Shown in pieces: positions 1-8,717 of a DNA stretch of 33,758 bases. The stretch covers positions 1-33,758 of the forward strand of contig JAPLFD010000013.1 in the NCBI GenBank assembly GCA_026390835.1, written 5' to 3'. The stretch's first letter is position 1, and the number at the start of each line of letters is the position of its first letter. This DNA comes from Sphingobacteriales bacterium. Its GTDB lineage: Bacteria; Bacteroidota; Bacteroidia; Sphingobacteriales; Sphingobacteriaceae. The position numbers and the translations under genes were made by a program. Below the pieces are notes generated by a model. It saw only the letters and a list, made by a program, of their open reading frames with translations, did not search any database and was not told the origin of the DNA.

Positions 1-12
1 CCGCGGGTAAAG

Positions 13-86
13 CGCTCCCGACAGGATTCGAACCTGTGACCGACGGTTTAGAAAACCGTTGCTCTATCCAGCTGAGCTATGAGGGC
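13..86 (-). tRNA. tRNA-Arg (anticodon TCT)
   Basis: The complement folds as a cloverleaf: D arm with GCTC/GAGC stem, anticodon stem ACGGT/ACCGT around the loop TTTCTAA (anticodon TCT, reading AGA/AGG), and T arm ACAGG/CCTGT around TTCGAAT. The 3' CCA is not encoded. The acceptor stem is imperfect: GCCCTCA faces CGGGAGC, which leaves two A-C mismatches (positions 3-70 and 7-66) and one G-T wobble. It has its own -7 box at 94-101. Family and anticodon are clear; whether it is fully functional is less certain. Confidence 0.9.
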
Positions 87-93
87 AATGCTA

Positions 94-101
94 CAAAAGT
101 A
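94..101 (-). promoter_or_regulatory. -7 box for tRNA-Arg
   Basis: On the minus strand this reads TACTTTTG, a full match to the Bacteroidota -7 consensus TAnnTTTG, ending 8 bases before the mature tRNA. No clear -33 TTTG is visible at the expected distance. Confidence 0.6.
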
Positions 102-135
102 AAAAAAGCTTCTAAATATTATTGAAAAAGCTTTT

Positions 136-169
136 AAAAAAAAGCCCCGAGAATTTCTCGGGGCTTTTT
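136..169 (-). terminator. Terminator after tRNA-Pro
   Basis: Stem GCCCCGAG (144-151) pairs with CTCGGGGC (157-164). On the minus strand the hairpin is followed by a run of eight T, so it should end the tRNA-Pro transcript and separate it from tRNA-Arg. The plus strand also has a short T run, so it may act in both directions. Confidence 0.8.
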
Positions 170-171
170 AG

Positions 172-245
172 TCGGGGTGGCAGGATTCGAACCTACGACC
201 TCCTGGTCCCAAACCAGGCGCGATACCGGGCTACGCTACACCCCG
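172..245 (-). tRNA. tRNA-Pro (anticodon TGG)
   Basis: Cloverleaf on the complement: acceptor CGGGGTG/CACCCCG fully paired, anticodon stem CCTGG/CCAGG around TTTGGGA (anticodon TGG), T arm GTAGG/CCTGC with one G-T wobble around TTCGAAT, discriminator A. CCA is not encoded. A promoter lies at 267-298 and a terminator at 136-169, so it is a single-gene transcript. Confidence 0.97.
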
Positions 246-266
246 AGTCTTCTTTCGAAGGGACTG

Positions 267-298
267 CAAACTTAGCATTTTTGCAGCTCATAGACAAA
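267..298 (-). promoter_or_regulatory. Promoter of tRNA-Pro
   Basis: On the minus strand TTTG (298-295) is followed after 20 bases by TAAGTTTG (274-267), matching the Bacteroidota sigma-70 pattern TTTG-N19-21-TAnnTTTG. The predicted start is about 16-18 bases before the mature tRNA. Confidence 0.75.
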
Positions 299-325
299 TA
301 AAATGTATTTATTTATTGATGTATT

Positions 326-413
<88 letters not shown>

Positions 414-432
414 ATTTCCCTTTTGAGGAGTG

Positions 433-461
433 CAAATATAGTAAATCGGCGATGCCATCAA
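433..461 (-). promoter_or_regulatory. Promoter of tRNA-Ser
   Basis: On the minus strand TTG (461-459) is followed after 18 bases by TATATTTG (440-433), a full -7 match. It fills the gap between the end of the HD-domain gene at 471 and the tRNA, so the tRNA need not depend on read-through. Confidence 0.8.
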
Positions 462-470
462 AAAATATTT

Positions 471-2552
471 TTACTTGTCTAGGTTATAGGATATTCGGAC
501 GTGAAAAATACTCATGAGCATAGATTTGAAAATCTGCTTGATCAGTTGAATATCTTTGAGTGTAATGTCGCTATCAATGAGTTGATTTTGAGCAAGTTTG
601 TATTCTATTACTCGATCTACTAGTCCATTAATTGTTTTTTCATTAGGATTTTTTAAGCTTCTGGATGCGGCTTCTACAGAATCTGCTAGCATGAGCACTG
701 CAGTTTCTTTTGTGAAGGGTATGGGTCCAGGATATCTAAATATTTTTTCGTCTACAGATTGTTCTGGGAAATTTTTTAGAAAAGATTGGTAGAAATAATC
801 TACCCGAGTATTGCCATGATGCGTTCGGATAAAATCAATTAATAATTCTGGGATTTGATTTTTACGAGCGATCTCAACGCCACGGTACACATGTTGTATT
901 ATTATTTGAGCACTTTTATCGTAGGTTAACTTGTCGTGAGGGTTTATACCGTTATTTTGATTCTCAATAAAATATTGTGGATTCTCCATTTTGCCGATAT
1001 CGTGGTAAAGAGCGCCTGCTCGTACTAAAAGCGTATTCCCTCCTATTTTATAAATTGCAGCTTCGGCTAGGTTAGCTACTTGTAATGAATGCTGAAAAGT
1101 TCCAGGGGCTTTAAAGGCCAATTCTCTTAATAAGGTTGAATTGGTATTGCTTAACTCCATTAATGTTATTTCAGATGTTATACCAAAAAGTTTTTCGAAG
1201 GCATAAATTAGAGGATAAGCCAATAAGGTAAGGAGTACACTAATTCCAAATGGAATAAATATAGTCCATTCAATTTTAACAAATGAGGCATCCTTAATCA
1301 ATAAAATTCCAAAATAGGCTATTAGGTAGGTACTCAGAATAAGTAGTGCGGATATTAGGAATTGCTCTCGTCTTACTAATTTTTTAATGCTATAAATGGC
1401 GGTCATACCTGCTGCTATTTGCAGAAAGGCGAATTCGAAGCTATTTGGAACCCAAAATGATACAATTAGAACCACTAATAGGTGAATATTGAGGGCTAAA
1501 CGGGTGTCGAATAGAATTCTTATGATGATTGGTACGATACAATAAGGGATAAAATAAATATTAGGCATATTTAGTTTTATGGCCCAAGAGAGTGTCAAAA
1601 TCATTCCGCATATAACTACGAGTATGAGTGAAAGCTTACGGTGATCTTGAAAAATATCTTTTCTAAAAAGATATAAAAATATTATGAGTAGGGCTACTAT
1701 TAAGCCCACTAGAATAAATTGACCAATAAATAGCCATTGCCTACTTGCTCTGAGCAAGGGATCGCCTTCAAAAGCAATTCGTAATGATTCTAATTTCTGA
1801 AAGGTTTCGGCATTTATAATATCTCCATCACTTATTATCAATTCTCCTTTTTGAACCATTCCTAATGTAGGAGAAATATTAGTAAACGCTTCTTTCTCGA
1901 GTTTATCCGTTAGGCGTTCATCAAAAACTAAATTTTCTGAAACAAATTGAGTTATAAGTTGGTAAAAAGCTTGTTTTTGCGTTACCACTTCTTGTTGTTC
2001 AATTGCTTTTTTTAATACGCCTTTTGCGCCCTCAATATCAAGTACAGCTACCGAATTTTTTTCGGTAGCTACCCCATTGTTTACCACCACGAAATTATAA
2101 TGTGGCTCTAATTGTTTGTATTTAGGTAAAAAATGAACGACTCCTTGTGTGTAAACCCTTTGAAGTAAATCTACACCTAACAGCATATACTCATTTTGTG
2201 CTTGTTGGCTTAGCTCCCATTGATTAGCTTGTGCAGACAGGGCAATGGTAAATTCTTCTAAGGCATTTTTCTCTACTTGAGATTCGTATCGATAGATTGG
2301 TTTTACAGACTTAAATATTTGTTTTCGATCATTTTCTAGCTGTTCGGGTGTTTTGTGAATAGCAAAAGCGAAAGGCGATACCAGATCTTTCTGAGTCCAT
2401 ACCTTACCCTTATCGTATTCAAACTTAAATCGTGCTTGTTTAGGCAAAACAAGGCAAATGAATAGTATAGCAGCCAACATCATTACATATTTAATGAGAT
2501 GTTGATACCTGAAGTATAGAAGTTTATAAACTGTTTTTTTTATACGTGGCAC
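471..2552 (-). CDS. 7TM-HD phosphohydrolase, PgpH-like (putative c-di-AMP phosphodiesterase)
   Basis: This 693-residue membrane protein has the layout of the PgpH/YqfF family. One membrane segment lies at about 21-37, then an outside region of about 230 residues (7TMR-HDED type), a bundle of membrane helices from about 272 to 452, and a cytoplasmic HD domain. The metal ligands are visible: His488, the His517-Asp518 pair in YHDIGK, a His554 region, a THHG motif at 577-580 and Asp624. Characterised members of this family hydrolyse cyclic di-AMP to pApA, so a role in second-messenger turnover and envelope or osmotic control is inferred. The substrate cannot be read from the sequence. It appears monocistronic: the promoter is at 2572-2579 and a tRNA promoter starts right after its stop. 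The gene is noticeably more AT-rich than its right-hand neighbours. Confidence 0.88.
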   Translation of the reverse strand: MPRIKKTVYKLLYFRYQHLIKYVMMLAAILFICLVLPKQARFKFEYDKGKVWTQKDLVSPFAFAIHKTPEQLENDRKQIFKSVKPIYRYESQVEKNALEEFTIALSAQANQWELSQQAQNEYMLLGVDLLQRVYTQGVVHFLPKYKQLEPHYNFVVVNNGVATEKNSVAVLDIEGAKGVLKKAIEQQEVVTQKQAFYQLITQFVSENLVFDERLTDKLEKEAFTNISPTLGMVQKGELIISDGDIINAETFQKLESLRIAFEGDPLLRASRQWLFIGQFILVGLIVALLIIFLYLFRKDIFQDHRKLSLILVVICGMILTLSWAIKLNMPNIYFIPYCIVPIIIRILFDTRLALNIHLLVVLIVSFWVPNSFEFAFLQIAAGMTAIYSIKKLVRREQFLISALLILSTYLIAYFGILLIKDASFVKIEWTIFIPFGISVLLTLLAYPLIYAFEKLFGITSEITLMELSNTNSTLLRELAFKAPGTFQHSLQVANLAEAAIYKIGGNTLLVRAGALYHDIGKMENPQYFIENQNNGINPHDKLTYDKSAQIIIQHVYRGVEIARKNQIPELLIDFIRTHHGNTRVDYFYQSFLKNFPEQSVDEKIFRYPGPIPFTKETAVLMLADSVEAASRSLKNPNEKTINGLVDRVIEYKLAQNQLIDSDITLKDIQLIKQIFKSMLMSIFHVRISYNLDK

Positions 2553-2571
2553 AACTAAGATTTTATTTAAT

Positions 2572-2579
2572 CAAATGTA
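2572..2579 (-). promoter_or_regulatory. -7 box for the HD phosphohydrolase gene
   Basis: The minus strand reads TACATTTG, a full TAnnTTTG match, 19 bases before the ATG at 2552. No convincing -33 element is seen at 19-21 bases. Confidence 0.55.
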
Positions 2580-2698
2580 CTAAATATGTTTATAGCTATA
2601 AGTTATATGATTTTAAAGCTCTTTTAAAGTTGTAAAATGCTGTTTTGCTATTGGGGTTAAATAGTTAAATTGCAATCATCAAATCTAAATGGTTACCT

Positions 2699-3874
2699 AT
2701 GAATGAAGTTGTTATTGTTTCGGCCGCTAGAACACCTATTGGTAGTTTTGGAGGAAATTTAGCATCGCTATCTGCAAGTCAGTTGGGTGCAGTGGCTATA
2801 AAAGCTGCTGTAGAACGTGCGGGCATTCAGGCTAACCAAGTACAGGAAGTTTATATGGGCAATGTATTATCGGCCAATCTTGGTCAGGCACCGGCTACCC
2901 AAGCTGCTAAATTTGCTGGTTTACCCGATATTCCTACTACTACGATTAATAAAGTATGTGCTTCTGGTACCAAGGCTATTATTTTGGCCGCTCAAAGTAT
3001 TGCGTTGGGTGATAATGATATTGTGGTTGCAGGCGGTATGGAAAGCATGAGTAATGTACCTTATTATTTAGATAAAGCTAGAACGGGCTATCGTTTAGGC
3101 AATGGAGAATTGCTAGATGGCTTGGTAAAAGATGGACTTTGGGATGTATACAATAATTACCACATGGGTGTTGCAGCAGAACTTTGTGCCAGCGAATGTG
3201 GTATTGACCGAGCTGAACAAGATGCTTTTGCCATTCAATCATACACAAGAGCACAAGAGGCGCAAAAAAGCGGCAAATTTGACGAAGAAATTAGTGCTGT
3301 AGAGCTAAAAGATAGAAAAGGAGAATTGGTGTGGATTAGTACCGATGAAGAACCAAAATCTGTAAATTTTGATAAAATACCGACGCTAAAACCTGTATTT
3401 AAAAAAGATGGAACAGTTACAGCTGCCAACGCTTCAACCTTAAATGATGGAGCAGCTGCCTTGGTTTTGATGAGCGGTAGCAAAGCAAAAGAATTAGGCC
3501 TAAAACCTTTAGCCAAAATTTTAGCCTATGCAGATGCACAACAAGCACCTGAGTGGTTTACTACAGCCCCATCTAAAGCCATTCCTTTGGCCTTAAAACG
3601 TGCAGGTTTAACTACTAAGGATGTAGATTATTTCGAAATAAATGAGGCTTTTGCAGTAGTTGCATTGGCCAACAACAAAGAAATGAAGCTAGATAACGAT
3701 AAAGTTAACGTGAATGGTGGTGCAGTAGCGCTTGGGCATCCACTTGGGGCTTCGGGCGCACGCATTGTAGTAACATTATTACATGTTTTGATGCAGAAAA
3801 ATGCTAAAATTGGTGTTGCAGGAATTTGCAATGGTGGCGGTGGCGCCAGCGCATTGGTGATAGAACGTTTGTAA
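2699..3874 (+). CDS. Acetyl-CoA C-acetyltransferase (thiolase)
   Basis: This 391-residue enzyme has the usual length of biosynthetic/degradative acetoacetyl-CoA thiolases. The nucleophilic Cys87 sits in NKVCASGTK, His347 in [11 protein letters not shown] and the second catalytic Cys377 in [10 protein letters not shown], matching the C89/H348/C378 triad of the Zoogloea enzyme. It condenses two acetyl-CoA to acetoacetyl-CoA or cleaves the product, in the cytoplasm. No other beta-oxidation, ketone-body or PHB gene is adjacent, so the pathway is undecided (atoB, phaA and fadA are all possible names). The next gene starts 4 bases after its stop, so the two are probably co-transcribed. A weak promoter may lie around 2643-2672 (TTTTG, then TTAAATTG). 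Confidence 0.95.
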   Translation: MNEVVIVSAARTPIGSFGGNLASLSASQLGAVAIKAAVERAGIQANQVQEVYMGNVLSANLGQAPATQAAKFAGLPDIPTTTINKVCASGTKAIILAAQSIALGDNDIVVAGGMESMSNVPYYLDKARTGYRLGNGELLDGLVKDGLWDVYNNYHMGVAAELCASECGIDRAEQDAFAIQSYTRAQEAQKSGKFDEEISAVELKDRKGELVWISTDEEPKSVNFDKIPTLKPVFKKDGTVTAANASTLNDGAAALVLMSGSKAKELGLKPLAKILAYADAQQAPEWFTTAPSKAIPLALKRAGLTTKDVDYFEINEAFAVVALANNKEMKLDNDKVNVNGGAVALGHPLGASGARIVVTLLHVLMQKNAKIGVAGICNGGGGASALVIERL

Positions 3875-3878
3875 GCAA

Positions 3879-4799
3879 ATGAAAAAACTAGTTATTTATT
3901 GTTTCTTAAGCATGCTTACCATGCGGTCTGTGGCTCAACAAAGCCAAGAACCTGCACTTAGTTCCAAATTACCTGCTTTTCAAGACAGTTTACTATCGTT
4001 AAGCAAGCAATTTATTAATAAAGAATCGGAGCCTGAGCGCTATAATGCCAATTATCAATTTATTAAAACATTGGTAGAAGCATTAAAAGAGCCTAAATCC
4101 TTCTATTTTGAATTTGATTCTTTAAAAACAATTTCCATCGTAAATGCGCCCGATAAAAAGTTTAGAATTTTTACCTGGCATGTACTTAACGACGATGGTT
4201 CTTACCGTTTTTATGGTACCATTCAAATCAACAGCAGCGATGGACAATTAAAACTTTTTCCATTGAGTGATTATAGCGCATTTATCCAAAATCCAGCTAG
4301 CCAAGAATTAAAAACCGAAGAATGGTTTGCTGCTCAATATTACGAACTAGTAGAAATTAATAAGACCACTGCAAGCCCTTACTATGTTTTACTAGGTTGG
4401 AAAGGCAAGAATACCAACTCCACTCAAAAAGTAATAGAAGTGCTCCGGTTTGTGAATGGAATTCCCTACTTTGGATCAGCTGTATTCGATGGCAACAATC
4501 AATATTCAGGAAGTAAACGGATCATTTTTGAGTACTCGAGAGAGGTTTCTATGTATTTAAAATACGATTACAACCAAGAGCGCATTGTATTTGATCATTT
4601 AGCACCCATAAACTCTGAACTTAAAAATGATTTTTCAAAATACGGACCGGATATGACCCACGATGCTTTTCAAGTAAGTAAAGGCCGTTTAAAATTTCAA
4701 TCGAATTTAGTGTTGAATAATGCGCCATCAGACAAAGACGATTTATTTAACGACCCCGAAAAACTAAAACAAAACACCCAACCCATTCGTAAGTATTAA
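3879..4799 (+). CDS. Secreted protein of unknown function
   Basis: The 306-residue product starts with a typical Sec signal peptide: MKK, a hydrophobic stretch to about residue 17, then SVAQQ as a likely cleavage area. I do not recognise the mature part. It is polar and rich in Asn, Lys and Tyr, has many aromatic/beta-like stretches in the middle and has no obvious catalytic motif or membrane anchor, so a periplasmic or outer location is inferred. It lies 4 bases after the thiolase gene and 30 bases before the dipeptidyl peptidase gene. The tight spacing suggests one transcript, but the thiolase offers little functional clue. Confidence 0.8.
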   Translation: MKKLVIYCFLSMLTMRSVAQQSQEPALSSKLPAFQDSLLSLSKQFINKESEPERYNANYQFIKTLVEALKEPKSFYFEFDSLKTISIVNAPDKKFRIFTWHVLNDDGSYRFYGTIQINSSDGQLKLFPLSDYSAFIQNPASQELKTEEWFAAQYYELVEINKTTASPYYVLLGWKGKNTNSTQKVIEVLRFVNGIPYFGSAVFDGNNQYSGSKRIIFEYSREVSMYLKYDYNQERIVFDHLAPINSELKNDFSKYGPDMTHDAFQVSKGRLKFQSNLVLNNAPSDKDDLFNDPEKLKQNTQPIRKY

Positions 4800-4829
4800 T
4801 CCATATATCGTAAAAAATCTAGAAAAAAC

Positions 4830-7007
4830 ATGAAAAAAATCTTAATCCTGCTTTTAATTAGCACCAGCGTTTTTGGACAAAGCAAAAAATTGTTTACCCT
4901 CGAAGATGTATTTAAAAAAGGTACGTTTAGTACCAAAGGCATGCGTGGCTTACGTAGCATGAAAGACGGGAATACCTACCTTACAGTAGAAACCGACGAG
5001 AAAACCAAAGTACGCTATGTAGCAAAAAACAACTACTTAGACGGCAAACAAAACAGCATTTTGTTTAAAGAAACTGATTTAGTGTTTAAAGGTGATACCT
5101 TGCCTATTAGCACCGATTTCAACGATAATGAAACTAAAGTGTTGATTCCAGTGGACGAAGAAGCCATTTACCGTCGCTCTTCTAAGGCAAATTATTTTGT
5201 TTACGATTTGTTGACAAAAAAAATTACCGAGGTATCGGGTAATGGAAAACAGCTTTTTGCTACGTTTTCTCCGGATGGTACTAGTGTAGCTTTTGTGCGT
5301 GACAATAACTTGTTCGTTAAGAATCTATTAAGTGGTGAAGAAAAACAACTAACCAGCGATGGTAAAAACAACGAAGTAATTAACGGTCGCTCAGATTGGG
5401 TATACGAAGAAGAGTTTTCTTTTGCCCAAGCATTTTATTGGAGCCCCGATGGTAAAAAAATTGCTTTCTATAAGTTTAACGAAAAAGAAGTACCTGAATT
5501 CAGCATGACTATGTTCGATGGCTTATACCCTAGCGAATACAAATACAAATACCCGAAACCAGGAGAAAAGAATGCACTAGTAAGCATTCACGTGTATGAT
5601 TTAGCATCATCGAGTACTAAAACTGTAGATATTGGTACAGAAACTGATCAATACATACCACGTATCCGCTGGACTCAAGATGCAAATATCGTTTGTGTTT
5701 TGCGCATGAACAGACATCAAAATAAAGTAGATTATCTTTTAGCAAATGCAAATACAGGAGCTACTAAAACGATGATGACCGAAACCGATAAATATTATGT
5801 AGACATTGAAAAAGAACAATTAACCTTCTTAAACAATGGCAAACAATTTATTAATGTGAGTGAAAAAGATGGGTTTAACCACATTTACTTATACGATTTA
5901 AGCGGCAAACAAATTTCTCAAATTACCAAAGGTGCTTGGGAAGTAACTGATATTTACGGGGTCGATCAGAAAAATGGCTTAGTCTACTACCAATCTAGCG
6001 AAACCTCTCCCCTACAACGTGATGTATATGTAATAAGTTTAAACGGCAAAGGTAAACGCAAAATAAGTACACTTGCCGGTACCAATACGGCATCGTTTAG
6101 CACCACGTTTAATTACTATATTTTAGCCTATAGCAGTGCAAAAAGCCCTAGCTACGTAAGTTTGCATACAAACAAGGGAGCGGTAATTAGGGTATTGGAA
6201 GACAATGCCAAGGCAAAAGCCAAATTTGCTGAATACCAATTAAGTGCTACCGAATTTTTCAGCTTAACTACTTCTGAAGGTGTGAACTTAAACGGTTATA
6301 TGATTAAACCGGCCAATTTCGATCCGAACAAAAAATATCCGGTATTCATGTATGTATACGGTGGCCCAGGCAGCCAAAATGTGGCCGACTCTTGGAGTGG
6401 TTCACGCAATATGTGGTTCAATTACTTGGCGCAAAAGGGCTACATTGTAGCCTGTGTAGATAACCGTGGTACAGGTGCCAGAGGTGCCGAATTCAAAAAA
6501 ATGACCTACCAAAACCTTGGGCATTACGAAACTATCGATCAAATTGAGGCCGCCAAATGGTTTGCCAAACAATCGTATGTAGATGCCGGCCGCATTGGTA
6601 TTTGGGGTTGGAGCTATGGTGGTTACATGTCATCGTTGTGCATTACCAAAGGCGCCGATACCTTTAAAATGGCCATTGCCGTTGCACCAGTTACTACCTG
6701 GAGATATTACGACAGCATTTACACCGAGCGTTATTTACGTACGCCACAAGAAAATGCCAAAGGATACGACGAAAACTCTCCAATCAACTTTGCTGATAAA
6801 TTAAAAGGTAAATTCTTATTAATTCACGGAACTGCCGATGACAACGTACACTTTCAAAATAGTGTCATGTTCTCCGAGGCTTTAATTCAAGCAAACAAAT
6901 CGTTTGAGCAAGCCTATTATCCGAACAAAAATCACGGCATTTTTGGTGGCAATACCACCATACAACTCTATACCAAAATGACCGATTTTGTTTTAAACAA
7001 CTTATAA
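4830..7007 (+). CDS. Dipeptidyl peptidase IV (S9B family)
   Basis: This 725-residue serine peptidase removes dipeptides (X-Pro, X-Ala) from peptide N-termini. A signal peptide (first 16 residues, ending SVFGQ) points to the periplasm. Residues from about 90 to 480 form the DPP IV beta-propeller, which carries the DWVYEEEF motif whose Glu pair (about 194-195) anchors the substrate N-terminus. The C-terminal alpha/beta-hydrolase domain has Ser595 in GWSYGG, Asp670 in HGTADDNVH and His702 in KNHGI. The Asp-His spacing of 32 equals that in human DPP4. The neighbouring peptide transporter suggests that released dipeptides are imported. DPP IV rather than another S9 member is supported by the Glu motif. 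Confidence 0.95.
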   Translation: MKKILILLLISTSVFGQSKKLFTLEDVFKKGTFSTKGMRGLRSMKDGNTYLTVETDEKTKVRYVAKNNYLDGKQNSILFKETDLVFKGDTLPISTDFNDNETKVLIPVDEEAIYRRSSKANYFVYDLLTKKITEVSGNGKQLFATFSPDGTSVAFVRDNNLFVKNLLSGEEKQLTSDGKNNEVINGRSDWVYEEEFSFAQAFYWSPDGKKIAFYKFNEKEVPEFSMTMFDGLYPSEYKYKYPKPGEKNALVSIHVYDLASSSTKTVDIGTETDQYIPRIRWTQDANIVCVLRMNRHQNKVDYLLANANTGATKTMMTETDKYYVDIEKEQLTFLNNGKQFINVSEKDGFNHIYLYDLSGKQISQITKGAWEVTDIYGVDQKNGLVYYQSSETSPLQRDVYVISLNGKGKRKISTLAGTNTASFSTTFNYYILAYSSAKSPSYVSLHTNKGAVIRVLEDNAKAKAKFAEYQLSATEFFSLTTSEGVNLNGYMIKPANFDPNKKYPVFMYVYGGPGSQNVADSWSGSRNMWFNYLAQKGYIVACVDNRGTGARGAEFKKMTYQNLGHYETIDQIEAAKWFAKQSYVDAGRIGIWGWSYGGYMSSLCITKGADTFKMAIAVAPVTTWRYYDSIYTERYLRTPQENAKGYDENSPINFADKLKGKFLLIHGTADDNVHFQNSVMFSEALIQANKSFEQAYYPNKNHGIFGGNTTIQLYTKMTDFVLNNL

Positions 7008-7125
7008 CTTTTGATAATTTGTATAATTGTTTAGTATTTAATTTTTATTCTTTATAGAACCATAGTATAAATGTTTAAAATGATCTATTCAAAAATAAGT
7101 TAACCCATTAACCATAAAGTTATTT

Positions 7126-8598
7126 ATGACAAATGAAACAACAGTAATTGTAAAAACTAACAAGTATCCTGAAAGTATTCCCTATATTATTGGTAATGAA
7201 GCCGCAGAGCGATTTAGTTTCTACGGAATGCGTTCAATTTTAGTAACTTTTCTTGTCGCTCAATTCTTTAACCCAAGCCTTAACCCCGCAATGCAAACAG
7301 TTGCAAATGCTCAGGCCAATGCTTATACACATTTTTTTGTTTCTTTAGCGTATGCTATGCCTATAGTTGGTGCAATTATTGCCGATTGGTTTGTTGGCAA
7401 GTATAAAGTCATTTTATATGTATCTATCATTTACTGTTTGGGTCACTTATTTCTTGCCCTTTTTGATACTAACTTAGAATGGTTTAGATATGGATTAATT
7501 CTTATTGCCGTTGGAGCTGGTGGCATCAAATCCTGTGTTTCTGCTAACGTAGGAGACCAATTCGATAGAAGCAATAATCACTTAATGTCTAAAGTCTACG
7601 GATGGTTCTATTTTAGTATCAATACTGGTTCGGTTGTCTCAACAATGTTAATTCCTTGGGTATATGCAAATTATGGTGCAAAATGGGCATTTGGTATTCC
7701 GGGAGTATTAATGGCAATTGCAACTCTTATTTTCTTTTCTGGAAGAAAAAAATACGTACGTGTACCACCCTCAGGTATTAATAAAGATAATTTTGTTTAT
7801 ATATCTCTATATGCTCTATTGAACTTCACCAAAAAGAAAAAAAATGAATCATTACTAGATGTAGCCAAAGGTAAATTTCCATCAGAAAGAGTAGAAGGTA
7901 TTAAAGCAGTATGGCGTGTAATGGCCGTATTTGCTTTTATTCCAATTTTCTGGGCTATGTGGGATCAAAATTTATCGGAATGGGTATTACAGGCTACCAA
8001 ATTAGATCGTAATATTCTGGGTTATAATTTATTACCCGAGCAGGTTCAAACTGTTAATCCTATATTCTTACTTTTATTTATACCAATATTTACTTATGGT
8101 GTTTATCCTGCATTTGAAAAAATGGGGATAAAAACTACGCCATTAAGACGAATTGGTGCTGGTTTAATATTAACGGCCTTATCATTTGTAATTATTGCTC
8201 TTATTCAAACTAATATTGATGCTGGCGGGAACCCTTCGGTATGGTGGCAGATTTTTGCCTATGTTATCCTTTCTGCAGGTGAGGTATTGGTATCTATTAC
8301 CGGATTAGAATATGCATATACGCAATCTCCAAAGTCTATGAAAAGCACAATGACCGCTATCTGGTTATTAACCGTCGCTATTGGCAATATGTTTGTAGCT
8401 TTAGTAAACAATAGCATATCTAACAAAGGTTTCTTTGCTCAGTTAGAAGGTGCAAGTTACTATTGGTTTTTTGTAGTTTTAATTAGTGTTTTTATAATCA
8501 TATATCTTTTTGTATCACCTAGAATAAAAGAACGAAACTATATCCTAGATCCAGAAGATGATATTTTGATAGAGGCTAGCACTCGAAATAAAAAATAG
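7126..8598 (+). CDS. Proton-dependent oligopeptide transporter (POT/PTR2 family)
   Basis: This 490-residue major-facilitator protein of the inner membrane imports di- and tripeptides with protons. The family signature on the first helix is intact: Glu25, Glu28 and Arg29 in NEAAERFSFYG (ExxERFxYYG motif). About 12-14 hydrophobic helices follow, with a polar stretch around residues 207-265 that may link the two halves. It lies 118 bases after the dipeptidyl peptidase gene, close enough for shared control but with room for its own promoter; TTTG at 7018-7021 followed by TAATTTTT at 7039-7046 is a weak candidate. Base composition is more AT-rich than in the peptidase gene. The C-terminal tail after residue 470 is charged and likely cytoplasmic. 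Confidence 0.93.
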   Translation: MTNETTVIVKTNKYPESIPYIIGNEAAERFSFYGMRSILVTFLVAQFFNPSLNPAMQTVANAQANAYTHFFVSLAYAMPIVGAIIADWFVGKYKVILYVSIIYCLGHLFLALFDTNLEWFRYGLILIAVGAGGIKSCVSANVGDQFDRSNNHLMSKVYGWFYFSINTGSVVSTMLIPWVYANYGAKWAFGIPGVLMAIATLIFFSGRKKYVRVPPSGINKDNFVYISLYALLNFTKKKKNESLLDVAKGKFPSERVEGIKAVWRVMAVFAFIPIFWAMWDQNLSEWVLQATKLDRNILGYNLLPEQVQTVNPIFLLLFIPIFTYGVYPAFEKMGIKTTPLRRIGAGLILTALSFVIIALIQTNIDAGGNPSVWWQIFAYVILSAGEVLVSITGLEYAYTQSPKSMKSTMTAIWLLTVAIGNMFVALVNNSISNKGFFAQLEGASYYWFFVVLISVFIIIYLFVSPRIKERNYILDPEDDILIEASTRNKK

Positions 8599-8691
8599 CC
8601 GACAGTAAGCCTTGGCAATACCTCTATCCTTAAGCAGTCCATTTTGTGATCAATTAAGTGTAATGGTACTACATTTTCATTTTTTAAATCC

Positions 8692-8699
8692 TATTTTTG
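8692..8699 (+). promoter_or_regulatory. -7 box for the glycosyltransferase-ruvB-queG group
   Basis: TATTTTTG is a full match to TAnnTTTG. Its last three bases are the in-frame TTG that would give the longest reading of the glycosyltransferase, so that TTG is promoter and not start codon. No clear -33 box is seen. Confidence 0.6.
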
Positions 8700-8717
8700 A
8701 GGCCACATACAAGCTCA

